A stretch of DNA of 42,357 bases from Myxococcota bacterium. GTDB taxonomy: Bacteria; Myxococcota_A; Polyangia; Fen-1088. The notes beneath the pieces are model-generated. The model worked only from the letters and a program-made list of their open reading frames with translations, searched no databases and had not been told where the DNA came from. This document shows positions 1-11,259 of this stretch, in pieces. Both the position numbers and the translations under genes were made by a program. Within the stretch, counting starts at the first letter, position 1, and the number at the start of each line of letters is the position of its first letter. The DNA lies in assembly GCA_025934105.1 (NCBI GenBank), contig JAICYS010000016.1, positions 1 through 42,357 of the forward strand, given 5' to 3'.

Positions 1-2
1 GT

Positions 3-62
3 CAACGCCGAGGCCGACAAGCCGCGCTGGACGCGAGGCGCGACGACGAGGAATACCCGTAG
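3..62 (+). CDS. possible C-terminal fragment of an upstream gene (partial)
   Basis: The frame starting at base 3 is open from the window edge and ends at a TAG at 60-62. The visible tail (QAALDARRDDEEYP) has the charged look of a real C-terminus, but about 19 codons are too few to identify anything. The perfect inverted repeat AATACC-CGTA-GGTATT at 52-67 spans the stop codon. The minus strand of this stretch is also open from position 171 to the edge, so the call is weak. Confidence 0.2.
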   Translation, partial: QRRGRQAALDARRDDEEYP

Positions 63-140
63 GTATTGTGAGGAGAAGCAACGAAGCGTCCGGCGCGGAT
101 CGTCGGCCGAACGTGACGCTATTTCGACGGCGGTGCACTA

Positions 141-206
141 GGCCGCCTCCGGGCGGCGCGTCGTCGGGCATGGTTCGCTGCCGCTCACCGTCGCCTTACG
201 GCAACG
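141..206 (-). repeat. dispersed 66-nt element, copy A, 3' of ligA
   Basis: Read on the minus strand, this stretch matches 17863-17928 (plus) with 6 mismatches in 66 nt and no gap. It begins 9 nt after the ligA stop codon. The 5' part can fold as CGTTGCC-GTAA-GGCGACG (7 bp with one G-U, GNRA-type loop) and the 3' part as GCCGCC-CGGA-GGCGGC. There is no T-run after it, so it is not a canonical intrinsic terminator. Similarity ends abruptly on both sides. Confidence 0.7.
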
Positions 207-215
207 CCCTCCTGA

Positions 216-3528
<3,313 letters not shown>

Positions 3529-3685
3529 GGTCGGCTCCTTCAGCGATTGTGGGCGATCGGCTCGGCCATGGGAAGCGGTCCCGCGCCGCCGGCCGCATTT
3601 TCGGAGGAGGTTCCGCCACACCTGCGGCGAGGTCGCCTCATGTAGGGGCGGACCGCCGGCCGGCGCCCCTCGCGCTCCCGGGCCG

Positions 3686-4528
3686 TCAGAGGCTCTGCGG
3701 CACGCCCGGCCAGGGCGGCAGCGGCGGCAACCCCAGGATCTCGCGCACGGGCGCGAACGAGCGGCGGTGCACGGGGCAAGCGCCCAGCTGGCCCAGCGCG
3801 CGCACGTGCTCGGCCACCGGATAGCCCTTGTGCTGCGCGAAGCCGTAGCCCGGGAATTGCGCGTCCAGCTCGCGCATGCGGGCGTCGCGCGCGGTCTTGG
3901 CCAGGATGGACGCCGCCGCGATCGACAGGCTGCGCCCGTCACCGCCCACGATCCGCTCTTGCGGCAGCGGGACCTCCCGCAGCTTGCGCCCGTCGATCAG
4001 CAGGTGCTGGGCCGCCGGCGCCAGCGCGTCCACGGCCCGCCGCATGGCGCCCAGGCCGGCCCAGTAGATGTTCACCCGATCGATCTCGTCGACCTCGGCG
4101 AACGCGACGGACCAGGCGACGGCGCGCTGCTTGATGATCGGCGCCAGCCGCTCGCGCGTCTGGGCGTCCAGCCGCTTGGAGTCGTCGACCTCGGGGATGC
4201 GCGTGCCGGGCGCCAGGATCACGGCCGCCGCCGCCACCGGGCCGGCCAACGGGCTCATCCCGGCTTCGTCCACCCCGGCCACGTGGGTGACGCCGCTGGA
4301 CCAGAGCGTGGTCTCGAAGCGCAGCATCATCCGCAGCCGCTGCCCCTCGGCGCGGTTGTCGCGGCGCCGGCGCGCGATCGCCTCCAGGATGGCCCGCGCG
4401 CCGGGGCGCGGATCCTCGCGCAGCTGGTGCTCGAGCGCGGCCGGCAGCGGCCGCCCGCGGTCGACGTACCGTTCGCGCAGCTCGGACAGCGAGGGCGGGC
4501 GAGGCCGGTCGGGGGCGGAGGGGCTCAC
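3686..4528 (-). CDS. rnhB: ribonuclease HII with N-terminal extension
   Basis: This enzyme cleaves the RNA strand of RNA-DNA hybrids and initiates removal of single ribonucleotides from DNA. The product is 280 residues, about 80 longer than typical RNase HII because of a charged helical N-terminal extension. The catalytic DEDD set is visible as D87 E88 (GVDEAG), D179 (LLIDG) and D215 (AKTARD), with DSKRL at 116-120 and [14 protein letters not shown] near the fourth Asp. The usual GRG of the first motif (DEAGRGPLAGP) is here GMS ([11 protein letters not shown]). That triplet contacts the RNA-DNA junction in characterised RNase HII, so specificity may differ. The GTG start overlaps the stop codon of the upstream TPR gene (GTGA), which implies translational coupling. 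Confidence 0.92.
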   Translation of the reverse strand: MSPSAPDRPRPPSLSELRERYVDRGRPLPAALEHQLREDPRPGARAILEAIARRRRDNRAEGQRLRMMLRFETTLWSSGVTHVAGVDEAGMSPLAGPVAAAAVILAPGTRIPEVDDSKRLDAQTRERLAPIIKQRAVAWSVAFAEVDEIDRVNIYWAGLGAMRRAVDALAPAAQHLLIDGRKLREVPLPQERIVGGDGRSLSIAAASILAKTARDARMRELDAQFPGYGFAQHKGYPVAEHVRALGQLGACPVHRRSFAPVREILGLPPLPPWPGVPQSL

Positions 4529-5151
4529 GGCGGCAGGGCGGCCAGCGCCGCGCGCGCTTCGGCCGCCCGGGGGCCGACCGGCGCCAGCTCGAGGTACTTG
4601 GCGTAGGCCTCGCGGGCCTCGACGTTGCGGCCCGCGGCGCGCGCCACCGCGCCCACCACGGCATAGGCCCCGGCCACGCGCGGATTGGCGGCGATGGCCA
4701 GGTGGGCGAGCTCGATGGCCTCGCCCGAGCGGCCCTGCGCGAACGCGAGCTCGGCGCGCCGGGTGATCTGGGCGGCCGAGGCGGCGCTCTCGTCGACGGG
4801 CGGCGGGCGGTGGCTGGCCAGCACGTGCAGCACGAGGGCGATGATGAAGGCCAGCAGCCCGGCGGCCCCGACCAGGATCAAGACGCGGCGGCGCGCCGCC
4901 AGGGGACCGTGAAAGTCGTAGCGCGACAGGCGCGACGGATCGGGTTCGCGCGCCTCCACCGTCGGATCGACCATCCAGTGAAGCGTCGATTCCGACAGCG
5001 TCATCTCCTGCCGGGGCTCCGCCGAAGGCCCGGAGTTCTGAGGCGCGGCGTCGGCCTGCGGAGCCGAGGGCTCCTTTTTGGCGATCGACTCGGCGGATTC
5101 CGGGCTCGATTCGGGCGAGGAGAGCGATCCGTCGGACTCTGTTCTGGACAT
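4525..5151 (-). CDS. single-pass membrane protein with periplasmic TPR-like repeats
   Basis: 208 residues. The N-terminal ~100 residues are Ser/Glu/Pro-rich and probably disordered. One membrane segment follows ([21 protein letters not shown]), then about 85 residues with TPR-like helical repeats ([20 protein letters not shown] and [15 protein letters not shown]). Such proteins usually act as scaffolds; no specific role can be read here. The ATG at 5151 is immediately preceded by an in-frame GTG at 5154, so the start may be one codon earlier. Its stop overlaps the rnhB start. It is transcribed divergently from the FHA-GGDEF gene with about 108 bp between starts, which must hold both promoters. 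I found no clear consensus there. Confidence 0.75.
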   Translation of the reverse strand: MSRTESDGSLSSPESSPESAESIAKKEPSAPQADAAPQNSGPSAEPRQEMTLSESTLHWMVDPTVEAREPDPSRLSRYDFHGPLAARRRVLILVGAAGLLAFIIALVLHVLASHRPPPVDESAASAAQITRRAELAFAQGRSGEAIELAHLAIAANPRVAGAYAVVGAVARAAGRNVEAREAYAKYLELAPVGPRAAEARAALAALPP

Positions 5152-5259
5152 CACCAGCGGGCCTAGAGACTAGTGCATTTGGGCGAAACGCGTGTCCGGA
5201 AAATGGCGCGGCGGCGCGGCAAGTCGCGCCCACCACCACATCTGTTAACATGGGAGCAG

Positions 5260-6156
5260 ATGCCGAAAACCGTCGACGAAACGACGCGGGAGCACGCTCC
5301 TACCGTCGAGCCGCCGCCGGCCCGCGGCGGTCCCAGTCCGTACGTGGTCGTGATCGCGGGGCCGAGCTTCGGCGAGATGCACCGCCTGCCCGGGCCGCGC
5401 TGCGTGCTGGGGCGGGGCGACAGCGCGACCGTGCGCCTGGTCGACGACGGAATCTCGCGCGAGCACGCGGCCCTGGAACGCGACGGCGGCAAGATGATCC
5501 TGCGCGACCTGGCCTCGACCAACGGCACCTTCTGCAACGGCATCCGCATCGATCGCCGCGAGCTGGCCGACGGCGACAAGATCTCGATCGGCGCGTCGAC
5601 GATCCTGAAGTTCACCTACCAGGACCAGGTGGACGAGAACTACCAGAAGCGCCTGTTCGAGTCGGCGCTGCGCGACGGGCTCACCTCGACCTTCAACCGC
5701 CGCTACTTCGTCGACCGGCTGACCGCCGAGATGCGGTTCGCGTACCGGCACGACAAGGCGCTGGCGCTGTTGTTCGTCGACATCGACCATTTCAAGAAGA
5801 TCAACGACCAGCACGGCCATCAGGCCGGCGACTTCGTGCTGGCCGGCGTGGCGCGCGAGATGATCGCGACCATCCGGTCCGAGGACGTGCTGGCCCGCTA
5901 CGGCGGGGAAGAGTTCGCGATCATCTGCCGCGAGATCGAGAAGGAGGGGGCGCTGGCCCTGGGCGAGCGGCTGCGGGCCGTGGTGGCGGGCGCTCACTTC
6001 GAGTTCGGCGGCCAGGCCATCGCGGTGACCATCAGCGTCGGCGCCACGGTGGTTTACAAGCCGCAGGTGGCGCAGCCGCTGATCGCGGCCGCCGACGCCG
6101 CCATGTACGAGGCCAAGCGGGCCGGACGCAACCGGGTCTGCTTCCGCGGCTCGTAG
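5260..6156 (+). CDS. FHA-GGDEF diguanylate cyclase
   Basis: 298 residues, cytoplasmic, no membrane segment. Residues ~26-112 form an FHA phosphothreonine-binding domain with [15 protein letters not shown] (66-70) and STNGTFCNG (86-94). Residues ~135-298 form a GGDEF domain with the active-site motif GGEEF at 215-219. An RxxD inhibitory site (R206-S-E-D209) lies exactly five residues before it, so the product should make c-di-GMP from GTP and be product-inhibited. The N-terminal ~25 residues are Thr/Pro-rich. The ATG at 5260 has GGGAG just upstream. Longer in-frame starts exist from 5173 but would add an Arg-rich stretch. The FHA domain implies regulation by a Ser/Thr kinase, none of which is in the window. 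Confidence 0.93.
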   Translation: MPKTVDETTREHAPTVEPPPARGGPSPYVVVIAGPSFGEMHRLPGPRCVLGRGDSATVRLVDDGISREHAALERDGGKMILRDLASTNGTFCNGIRIDRRELADGDKISIGASTILKFTYQDQVDENYQKRLFESALRDGLTSTFNRRYFVDRLTAEMRFAYRHDKALALLFVDIDHFKKINDQHGHQAGDFVLAGVAREMIATIRSEDVLARYGGEEFAIICREIEKEGALALGERLRAVVAGAHFEFGGQAIAVTISVGATVVYKPQVAQPLIAAADAAMYEAKRAGRNRVCFRGS

Positions 6157-6225
6157 GCGGCCGGGTCGGCCCGCGCTCAAAAACGAGCGTCTCTTGACCG
6201 GTCTGGTATATGTTCTGAGCCGCGG

Positions 6226-8322
6226 ATGAGGGGATCCTTTCTGCGCGCCACGGCGGTGCTTTGGTTGGCCGCGGCGCTTGGTTGCCGACAGTCGGCTCAG
6301 CTTCACGGCGAAGGTGCGCCCGCCAACAACGCGGGAGAGCCGGGCAGCGCGCCCACGCCGTCGTCGGCCACGCCCGGAGCGGCGGCGCCCGCCAAGCCGC
6401 ACGGGCCGGTGTCCGAGGCGGAGGCCCTGCGCCCCCAGCCGAACCTGCCGCCCGAGCGCCGGGCGCTGGTCGTCATCGGGGCGGTGCCCGCGCAGAACGG
6501 CCAGCCGGCCCACCCCGGCGAGGAGCGTTGGGTCGACGCCGACCTGGCCGAGGCCGCCGGCTACACGCTGGTCGACTTCTCCGACGACTGGACCCCCTAC
6601 ATCTTCGCCGAGCAGACCGGTCCGGACGGGCAGCCGTTGCCCAACCGGTATCGCTGGATCTTCGTCGGCCTGGCCAACGACCAGCTGGACGAGGACGGCG
6701 AGCCGCTGCCGCCCGGCGCCAAGAACTACCTCGAGCTCTACGGCATCTTCCCGTCGATGTCGGTGCTGCGGGCGCGCTTCCTCGACGACGAGGCGCACCC
6801 CTGCCAAGACCAGGACAGCGCCGACGCGCTGGACGCGGTCGAGACGGTCACCTACGTCCCGCCCAACGAGGTCAAGAAGGACGAGCGCAAGCTGTCGCGC
6901 ATCCGGCAAGAGCTGGAGCAGGCGCGCCGCAAGGCCCACGCTGCGACGCTGGACGACCTGGTGGCGCGGCAGCCGAACCTGGCGCCCAAGGTCAAGCTGC
7001 TGGCCAAGCGGGCCGCCGAAAAGCCGGCCATGGCCGCGGTCGAGAAGCGGCTGACCTGCGAGGGGCTCTTGAACACGCCGAAGGGCCCCAAGCACCAGGA
7101 GGGGATCTACGACGACGCCATGCGGTTGGCGGTGCGCCGCTTCCAGCAAAAGCACATGATCTACGAGGCCAACTTCCTGCGCCGCAGGACGGTCGACGCG
7201 CTCTCGCGCACGCTGCTGGACAACGATTACGACGCCTTCGTGCGGGCGCTGCGCGAGCGGGTGGTCGACGGGGCCGCCATCATCGAGGACGGTTCGGCCT
7301 CGAAGTCGCGCAACCTGGTCGACGAGTACGTCAAGCTCGCCATCGAGCAGCTGGGGCTTCCGGACGCCGCCTCGGTGCTGGCCTTCTTCAAGCGCCACGC
7401 CGGCAAGGACGACCTCAAGCGCCTGCGCGTGGCGGTCAAGCTGCCGCCCCGGCCGGACTATTACGGGCCCGAGATGGACCTGTCGATCGTCGTCGACCGG
7501 GGCGACGTCTGGTACGACCTGCCCTTCGACGCCGAGGGGCACTACAAGCCCCAGGCGCGCAAGAAGTACCCGACGCTGACGCTCTACACGAAGGCCGGCG
7601 GCAAGCAGATCGCGCTCTCGCGCTGGCGCACGACCATCGGCGGCTGGCGGGCCGATCAGGCGCCCAACGGGTACGAGTACTTCCGCTACAAGGGCTCGGA
7701 CGTCGGGCCCCGGGTGATTCGCCACGTGGTCTCCGGCCCGGTCTGGATCGCGCCGTCGTCGACGCCCATCCGCAGCCTGGTGAAGGGCAAGCTGGTCAAC
7801 GGCAAGTGGATGACGGTCGTCAACTACGACGAGCTGGGTCCGGGTTACCTGTCGGCCTACGGGTTGGTGGCCGGCTATTTCGTGGTGCCCGGGCAGAATG
7901 GCCACGCCGACTTCGACAACGGGGTGCGCGCCCACGGCTCGTCGGACTACCTGTCGATTTACAGCTCGAACGGCTACTCGCACGGCTGCCACCGCCTGCC
8001 CAATCACCTGGCCATCCGGCTCTACTCGTTCATGTTGCGCCACCGCCACGTGAAGGTGGCCGGTGACCAGCCGATGGGGTTCACGCGCCAGTTCCTCTGG
8101 AAGAACACCGTCTACGAGATGCGCATCCCGTCGCGCGGCTATCTCTACGAGATGGACCCGCCGGTGCCGGTGAACGTCCTCGAGGGGAACATCATGGGCG
8201 ACGTGAAGAAGCCGATCTTGGAGTACGTCCCGGAGCCCTGGAACAAGTACCCGCCAGGGCCGCCGCCGGCGGCGCCGGCGAATGGCGACAAGGCCGGCGG
8301 CGGAGGGTGCTGCGGCGAATGA
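6226..8322 (+). CDS. lipoprotein L,D-transpeptidase (YkuD domain) with peptidoglycan-binding domain
   Basis: 698 residues. The N-terminus MRGSFLRATAVLWLAAALGC is a lipoprotein signal with lipobox cysteine. After a Pro/Ala linker there is a long alpha/beta region of unknown fold. A PG_binding_1-like segment follows at about residues 280-335 (YDDAMRLAVRRFQQKH), and the YkuD catalytic domain lies near the C-terminus with His570 (HGSSDY) and SHGCHRL (nucleophile Cys588). YkuD enzymes make 3-3 crosslinks or attach proteins to peptidoglycan. The distant spacing and the large middle region are atypical of short periplasmic enzymes. The tail GGGGCCGE has two adjacent cysteines. The stop overlaps the next start (ATGA). 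The Cys and His can be read directly; the substrate is inferred. Confidence 0.88.
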   Translation: MRGSFLRATAVLWLAAALGCRQSAQLHGEGAPANNAGEPGSAPTPSSATPGAAAPAKPHGPVSEAEALRPQPNLPPERRALVVIGAVPAQNGQPAHPGEERWVDADLAEAAGYTLVDFSDDWTPYIFAEQTGPDGQPLPNRYRWIFVGLANDQLDEDGEPLPPGAKNYLELYGIFPSMSVLRARFLDDEAHPCQDQDSADALDAVETVTYVPPNEVKKDERKLSRIRQELEQARRKAHAATLDDLVARQPNLAPKVKLLAKRAAEKPAMAAVEKRLTCEGLLNTPKGPKHQEGIYDDAMRLAVRRFQQKHMIYEANFLRRRTVDALSRTLLDNDYDAFVRALRERVVDGAAIIEDGSASKSRNLVDEYVKLAIEQLGLPDAASVLAFFKRHAGKDDLKRLRVAVKLPPRPDYYGPEMDLSIVVDRGDVWYDLPFDAEGHYKPQARKKYPTLTLYTKAGGKQIALSRWRTTIGGWRADQAPNGYEYFRYKGSDVGPRVIRHVVSGPVWIAPSSTPIRSLVKGKLVNGKWMTVVNYDELGPGYLSAYGLVAGYFVVPGQNGHADFDNGVRAHGSSDYLSIYSSNGYSHGCHRLPNHLAIRLYSFMLRHRHVKVAGDQPMGFTRQFLWKNTVYEMRIPSRGYLYEMDPPVPVNVLEGNIMGDVKKPILEYVPEPWNKYPPGPPPAAPANGDKAGGGGCCGE

Positions 8323-8783
8323 GCGCGGCGCGTCCCAAACGCTGGTGGCTCGCCGCCGTTCTGCTGGCCAGTTCGCTGGCCGGCGGGCTGGCGTTGCAGG
8401 CGGCCAATCCGTCGCCGCCGCTGCCGGTCGGCGTGGCCGCGCCGCCGCCCCCCAGCGCGCCGCCGCCGGCGACGGTCAAGATCGTCTTCACCATCAACCC
8501 CTCGAACAAGAAGGCCTTCGTGTTCTGGGGGAAGAGGCGGCTGGGGATCATCGCGCCCCACGCGCCGCTGGTGGTGCAGCGGCCGCGCGACTCGGGGCCG
8601 CTCGACGTGGTGGTGAAGTCGGAGGGGTACATCCCCGTCCAGACGCGCGCGTACACGTTCGCCGACACCAAGGTCGCGGTGAAGCTGACCGCGCTCGACC
8701 AGAAGAACACGTTGCTCGGCTACCGCGAGGAGCTGCCGCCCGACGGCGGCGCGCCGCCGCCGAATCCCGACGGCGGAATCTGA
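8319..8783 (+). CDS. membrane-anchored PEGA-like domain protein
   Basis: 154 residues. An N-terminal signal or anchor (RWWLAAVLLASSLAGGLALQA) is followed by a proline-rich spacer and one beta domain of ~70 residues (KIVFTINPSNKKAFVFWGKRRLG..., ending VKSEGYIPVQTRAYTF). This has the pattern of PEGA or carboxypeptidase-regulatory-like beta-sandwiches (small value, then G..P, then SEGY). The C-terminus is Pro/Gly-rich. The ATG overlaps the transpeptidase stop (ATGA) with GGAGGG about 12 nt upstream, so the two genes are translationally coupled and probably work together at the cell wall. The precise function is unknown. Confidence 0.75.
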   Translation: MSAARPKRWWLAAVLLASSLAGGLALQAANPSPPLPVGVAAPPPPSAPPPATVKIVFTINPSNKKAFVFWGKRRLGIIAPHAPLVVQRPRDSGPLDVVVKSEGYIPVQTRAYTFADTKVAVKLTALDQKNTLLGYREELPPDGGAPPPNPDGGI

Positions 8784-8853
8784 GGGGGAGAGCCCCGGCC
8801 GCTCGACCCGGCCCGCGCGCAAAATCGCCAACCCGGTCACGTCATTTCGCAGA

Positions 8854-8871
8854 TTTGGGCGGGCGCCCAAA
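8854..8871. other. perfect stem-loop TTTGGGC-GGGC-GCCCAAA
   Basis: A 7-bp stem with a 4-nt loop lies 70 nt after the PEGA-like gene. It could help end that transcript, but no T-run follows on the plus strand, so a terminator call is not secure. Confidence 0.3.
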
Positions 8872-9103
8872 AGGCGTAGTTCTTGCGTCGGGGGTTGCGG
8901 CCATGAGCGCCCGATTTCGCAGGCTCCCTCTTTTTGCCGGTGAACGCCGCCCCCGGGCTCACGCTGGCCCTCACCGATTCTTCAGGTCGAATGACGAACG
9001 TCCGAATCGCGGACACTAACCCGAACGACAACACCAGCACCGGCACCCAAGAGCCGCTCTGCCGGTAGGCGCCGGCCGAAGGACGGGTAAAAGATAGCGG
9101 CCG

Positions 9104-9140
9104 CCCGAGCGCGAAGTCCGTGGGGGATTCCGCGCTCGGG
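9104..9140. promoter_or_regulatory. inverted repeat upstream of the bufA promoter
   Basis: The arms CCCGAGCGCG (9104-9113) and CGCGCTCGGG (9131-9140) are perfect complements separated by 17 nt. The repeat ends 32 nt before the GTAACC box. It could be an operator or an upstream transcript end. No T-run follows it. Confidence 0.35.
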
Positions 9141-9172
9141 CGTGCCGTGCTTGGCTCCCCCGAAAAAGGTCC

Positions 9173-9197
9173 GTAACCGCGAGCGGTGGCGTGCGTA
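9173..9197 (+). promoter_or_regulatory. candidate ECF-sigma promoter of bufABC
   Basis: GTAACC (9173-9178), then 15 nt, then CGTA (9194-9197). This has the form of ECF sigma-factor promoters (AAC in the -35 box, CG-rich -10). Bufferin operons in other bacteria are known to be driven by ECF sigma factors; the match to that class here is my inference. A start near 9204 would give a leader of about 24 nt. No sigma or anti-sigma gene is present in the window. Confidence 0.45.
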
Positions 9198-9227
9198 GCA
9201 CCGGTGAACCTGCTCGAGGAGAGAGAC

Positions 9228-9476
9228 ATGACGATCAAGGGAGCCATGATTGCCGCTTCGGTTGCTGGTCTGTTCGCGATGGGCGCATCGGGCGTCGCGT
9301 CGGCGAAGGAGACCGACGTGATGTGCCACGGTGTGAACGCCTGCAAGGGGCAGAGCGGCTGCAAGGGGGCCAGCAACGCCTGCAAGGGACAGAACGGCTG
9401 CAAGGGCCAGGGCAACGTGAAGATGAGCAAGGCAGAGTGCGCCGCCAAGGGCGGCAAAGTCGCCGCGTCCAAGTAG
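9228..9476 (+). CDS. bufA: bufferin-type metallophore precursor peptide, BufA-like (DUF2282 type)
   Basis: 82 residues. A Sec-type signal peptide (MTIKGAMIAASVAGLFAMGA, probably cleaved after VASA at 26) is followed by a Cys/Lys/Gly-rich core. Cysteines are at 33, 39, 45, 52, 58 and 71, in repeats such as GVNACKGQSGCKG and SNACKGQNGCKGQG. This pattern is typical of small bufferins, RiPP-like peptides whose cysteines are modified by an MNIO enzyme and which sequester metal (copper) in the periplasm. AGGAG precedes the ATG at 9228. The next two genes are the expected maturation pair BufB and BufC. A strong hairpin follows the stop codon. The metal specificity here is not shown by the sequence. 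Confidence 0.9.
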   Translation: MTIKGAMIAASVAGLFAMGASGVASAKETDVMCHGVNACKGQSGCKGASNACKGQNGCKGQGNVKMSKAECAAKGGKVAASK

Positions 9477-9496
9477 ACTTCGTCGACCTCGGCTTC

Positions 9497-9523
9497 GCGG
9501 CGGCGGCATCCGGCCGCCGCCGC
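9497..9523 (+). promoter_or_regulatory. 11-bp perfect hairpin between bufA and bufB
   Basis: The arms GCGGCGGCGGC (9497-9507) and GCCGCCGCCGC (9513-9523) flank a 5-nt loop. It starts 20 nt after the bufA stop and ends 13 nt before the bufB ATG. No T-run follows. It could stabilise the bufA mRNA end, attenuate read-through or reduce bufB translation, giving more peptide than enzyme. Confidence 0.6.
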
Positions 9524-9535
9524 CTGGCCTCCGCC

Positions 9536-10405
9536 ATGAGCGACTCCACCGCGCGTCCACTGTTCCCCGACCTGGGCTTCGGCCTGGGGCTGCGGCGCGA
9601 GCACTTCCAGCAGGTCGTCGAACAGCGCCCGGCGCGCGCGGCCGTCGGCTGGTTCGAGGTGATCTCCGAGAACTTCATGGTGCCGGGCGGCAACCCGCGC
9701 CGGGTGCTCGAACGGGTGCGCCGCGATTACCCGGTCGTGCTTCACGGCGTGTCGCTGTCGATCGGCTCGACGGACCCGCTGGACCTGCGCTACCTCGATG
9801 AGCTGTCCGCGCTGGCGCGCGCCGTCGAGCCGGCCTGGGTGTCGGACCACCTCTGCTGGGGGACGGCGCACGGGTTCAACGCCCACGACCTCTTGCCGCT
9901 GCCGTACACGGAGGCCGCCCTGGCCCACGTGGCCGCGCGGCTGCGCGCCGTCCAGGATCGGCTGGGGCGGCGCATCCTGCTGGAGAACCCGTCCAGCTAT
10001 CTCGCCTACCGCGATTCGGAGATGGGCGAGGCCGAGTTCCTGGCCGAGCTCTCGCGGCGCGCCGACTGCGGCATCCTGCTGGACGTGAACAACGTGTTCG
10101 TCAGCGCGCACAACCATGGGTTCGACGCGCGCGCCTACCTGGCCGCCATCCCGCCCGATCGGGTCGGACAGATCCACCTGGCCGGTCACAGCCACGACGG
10201 CGACCTGCTCATCGACACCCACGACGCGCCGGTGTGCGACCAGGTCTGGGCGCTCTACGGCGACGCGGTCCGCCGGTTCGGACCGCGCGCGACCATGATC
10301 GAATGGGACGCGCAGGTGCCGCCGTTCGAGACGCTGACCGGCGAGCTGGACCGGGCGCGCGCGCTGGCCGCCGCCGCCGGCCGGGAAGGGCGCGATGCCG
10401 CCTGA
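9536..10405 (+). CDS. bufB: MNIO-family (DUF692) bufferin-modifying enzyme BufB
   Basis: 289 residues, a soluble TIM-barrel expected. MNIO enzymes bind two or three iron ions and oxidise cysteines of partner peptides. In characterised bufferins they form 5-thiooxazole groups. Conserved metal-site segments are visible: HGVSLSIGS (His70), SDHLCW (Asp104, His105), LLENPSSY (Glu150), LDVNNVFVSAHNHG (183-194), IHLAGH (His214, His218) and IEWD (256-258). The N-terminus GFGLGLRREHF is typical. The ATG at 9536 lies in the descending arm of the upstream hairpin region with no strong ribosome-binding site, so initiation may be weak. Its stop lies inside the start of bufC. The substrate should be the bufA product. 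Confidence 0.93.
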   Translation: MSDSTARPLFPDLGFGLGLRREHFQQVVEQRPARAAVGWFEVISENFMVPGGNPRRVLERVRRDYPVVLHGVSLSIGSTDPLDLRYLDELSALARAVEPAWVSDHLCWGTAHGFNAHDLLPLPYTEAALAHVAARLRAVQDRLGRRILLENPSSYLAYRDSEMGEAEFLAELSRRADCGILLDVNNVFVSAHNHGFDARAYLAAIPPDRVGQIHLAGHSHDGDLLIDTHDAPVCDQVWALYGDAVRRFGPRATMIEWDAQVPPFETLTGELDRARALAAAAGREGRDAA

Positions 10406-11174
10406 AGACCTGGCGCGGCTCGAGGCCGATCTGTTCGCCGCCATCACCGGCCTGCCCGTGGGGGATGCGGGGCGGGCGGCCGCCCACGTCGTCGGCGACG
10501 GCCGCGGCTCCGCCGAGCGGCGCGTGCAAGTCTACGCGGCGATGTACCGGCTCCGGGTCGCCGAGGCGCTGGAGTCGCAGTTCCCGCGCCTGGCGCGCCT
10601 GCTGGGTCCCGAGGCGTTCGGCGCGGCGGCGGTGGCGTACGTCGCGGAGGCGCCCTCGCGCCACCCGTCGCTGCGCGAGATCGGCGGAGGGTTCGCGGCC
10701 TGGCTGGCGCGCGATCGCCCGCGGGACAGCCGCCTGGCCTGGCTGGCCCGGCTCGAGTGGGCGCGCGTCGAGGTCTTCGATCGGGCGGACGAAGACGTGC
10801 TGACCGTCGAGGCCTTGCGGAGGCTTCCGCCCGAGCGCTTCGCGGCGCTGCCGCTGCGCCTGGTCGGCGCGCACCGCTTCGTCGACGCCGACGCGGCCGT
10901 CCTCGATCTGTGGCGCCGCTCCGGCGAGGGCGCGGAGGACCCCCCGGCGGAGAGCGACGCCAGCGGCGGCGCCCTGGTCTGGCGCCAGGACGTCTCGGTC
11001 TATCACCGCGGCCTGGGCGCCGCCGAACGAGGGGCGCTGGAGGCGCTGGCGGCCGGGACCTCGTTCGGGGCGGTCTGCGACCGGCTGGCGGCCGGCCGGA
11101 GCGACGAGGAGGCGGGAGCTCAGGCCTTCGCCTGGTTGTCAACGTGGGCGATGGACGGTCTTCTGAGGGACTGA
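10395..11174 (+). CDS. bufC: BufC, DUF2063 partner protein of the MNIO enzyme
   Basis: 259 residues. The N-terminal half has the DUF2063 pattern (RVQVYAAMYRLRVAEALESQFPRLARLLG), a helical domain that in MNIO systems forms a complex with BufB and recruits the precursor peptide. The older label 'putative DNA-binding' comes from the fold only. The segment LAWLARLEWARVEVFDRAD is also typical. The C-terminal ~60 residues are helical. The ATG at 10395 has GGGAAGGG upstream and overlaps the bufB end by 11 bp, so the two proteins are probably made in equal amounts. No further bufferin gene (DoxX-like BufD, sigma or anti-sigma) follows. Confidence 0.88.
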   Translation: MPPEDLARLEADLFAAITGLPVGDAGRAAAHVVGDGRGSAERRVQVYAAMYRLRVAEALESQFPRLARLLGPEAFGAAAVAYVAEAPSRHPSLREIGGGFAAWLARDRPRDSRLAWLARLEWARVEVFDRADEDVLTVEALRRLPPERFAALPLRLVGAHRFVDADAAVLDLWRRSGEGAEDPPAESDASGGALVWRQDVSVYHRGLGAAERGALEALAAGTSFGAVCDRLAAGRSDEEAGAQAFAWLSTWAMDGLLRD

Positions 11175-11259
11175 TTTCGCATTTCCGGGCGCAACGTCCC
11201 AATTCGGTAACGAGCGGAATTCCTAGAAAAAAATAATCACGAAAGTGTCGTCATTGGTC

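Larger units (their letters stand above)
8784..9227. other. 444-nt intergenic region upstream of the bufferin operon
   Basis: I see no convincing gene here. It holds a short perfect stem-loop at 8854-8871, a long inverted repeat at 9104-9140 and an ECF-like promoter at 9173-9197, each listed separately. Open frames that cross it on the minus strand are antisense continuations of frames opposite bufA, bufB and bufC, and lack ribosome-binding sites. Confidence 0.6.

Noticed and set aside
9228..9476. The Cys-rich peptide as a metallothionein or a lantibiotic-type precursor
   Set aside because: The signal peptide, the CKG repeat pattern and the following MNIO and DUF2063 genes fit a bufferin. 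No lanthionine-type enzyme or transporter is near.
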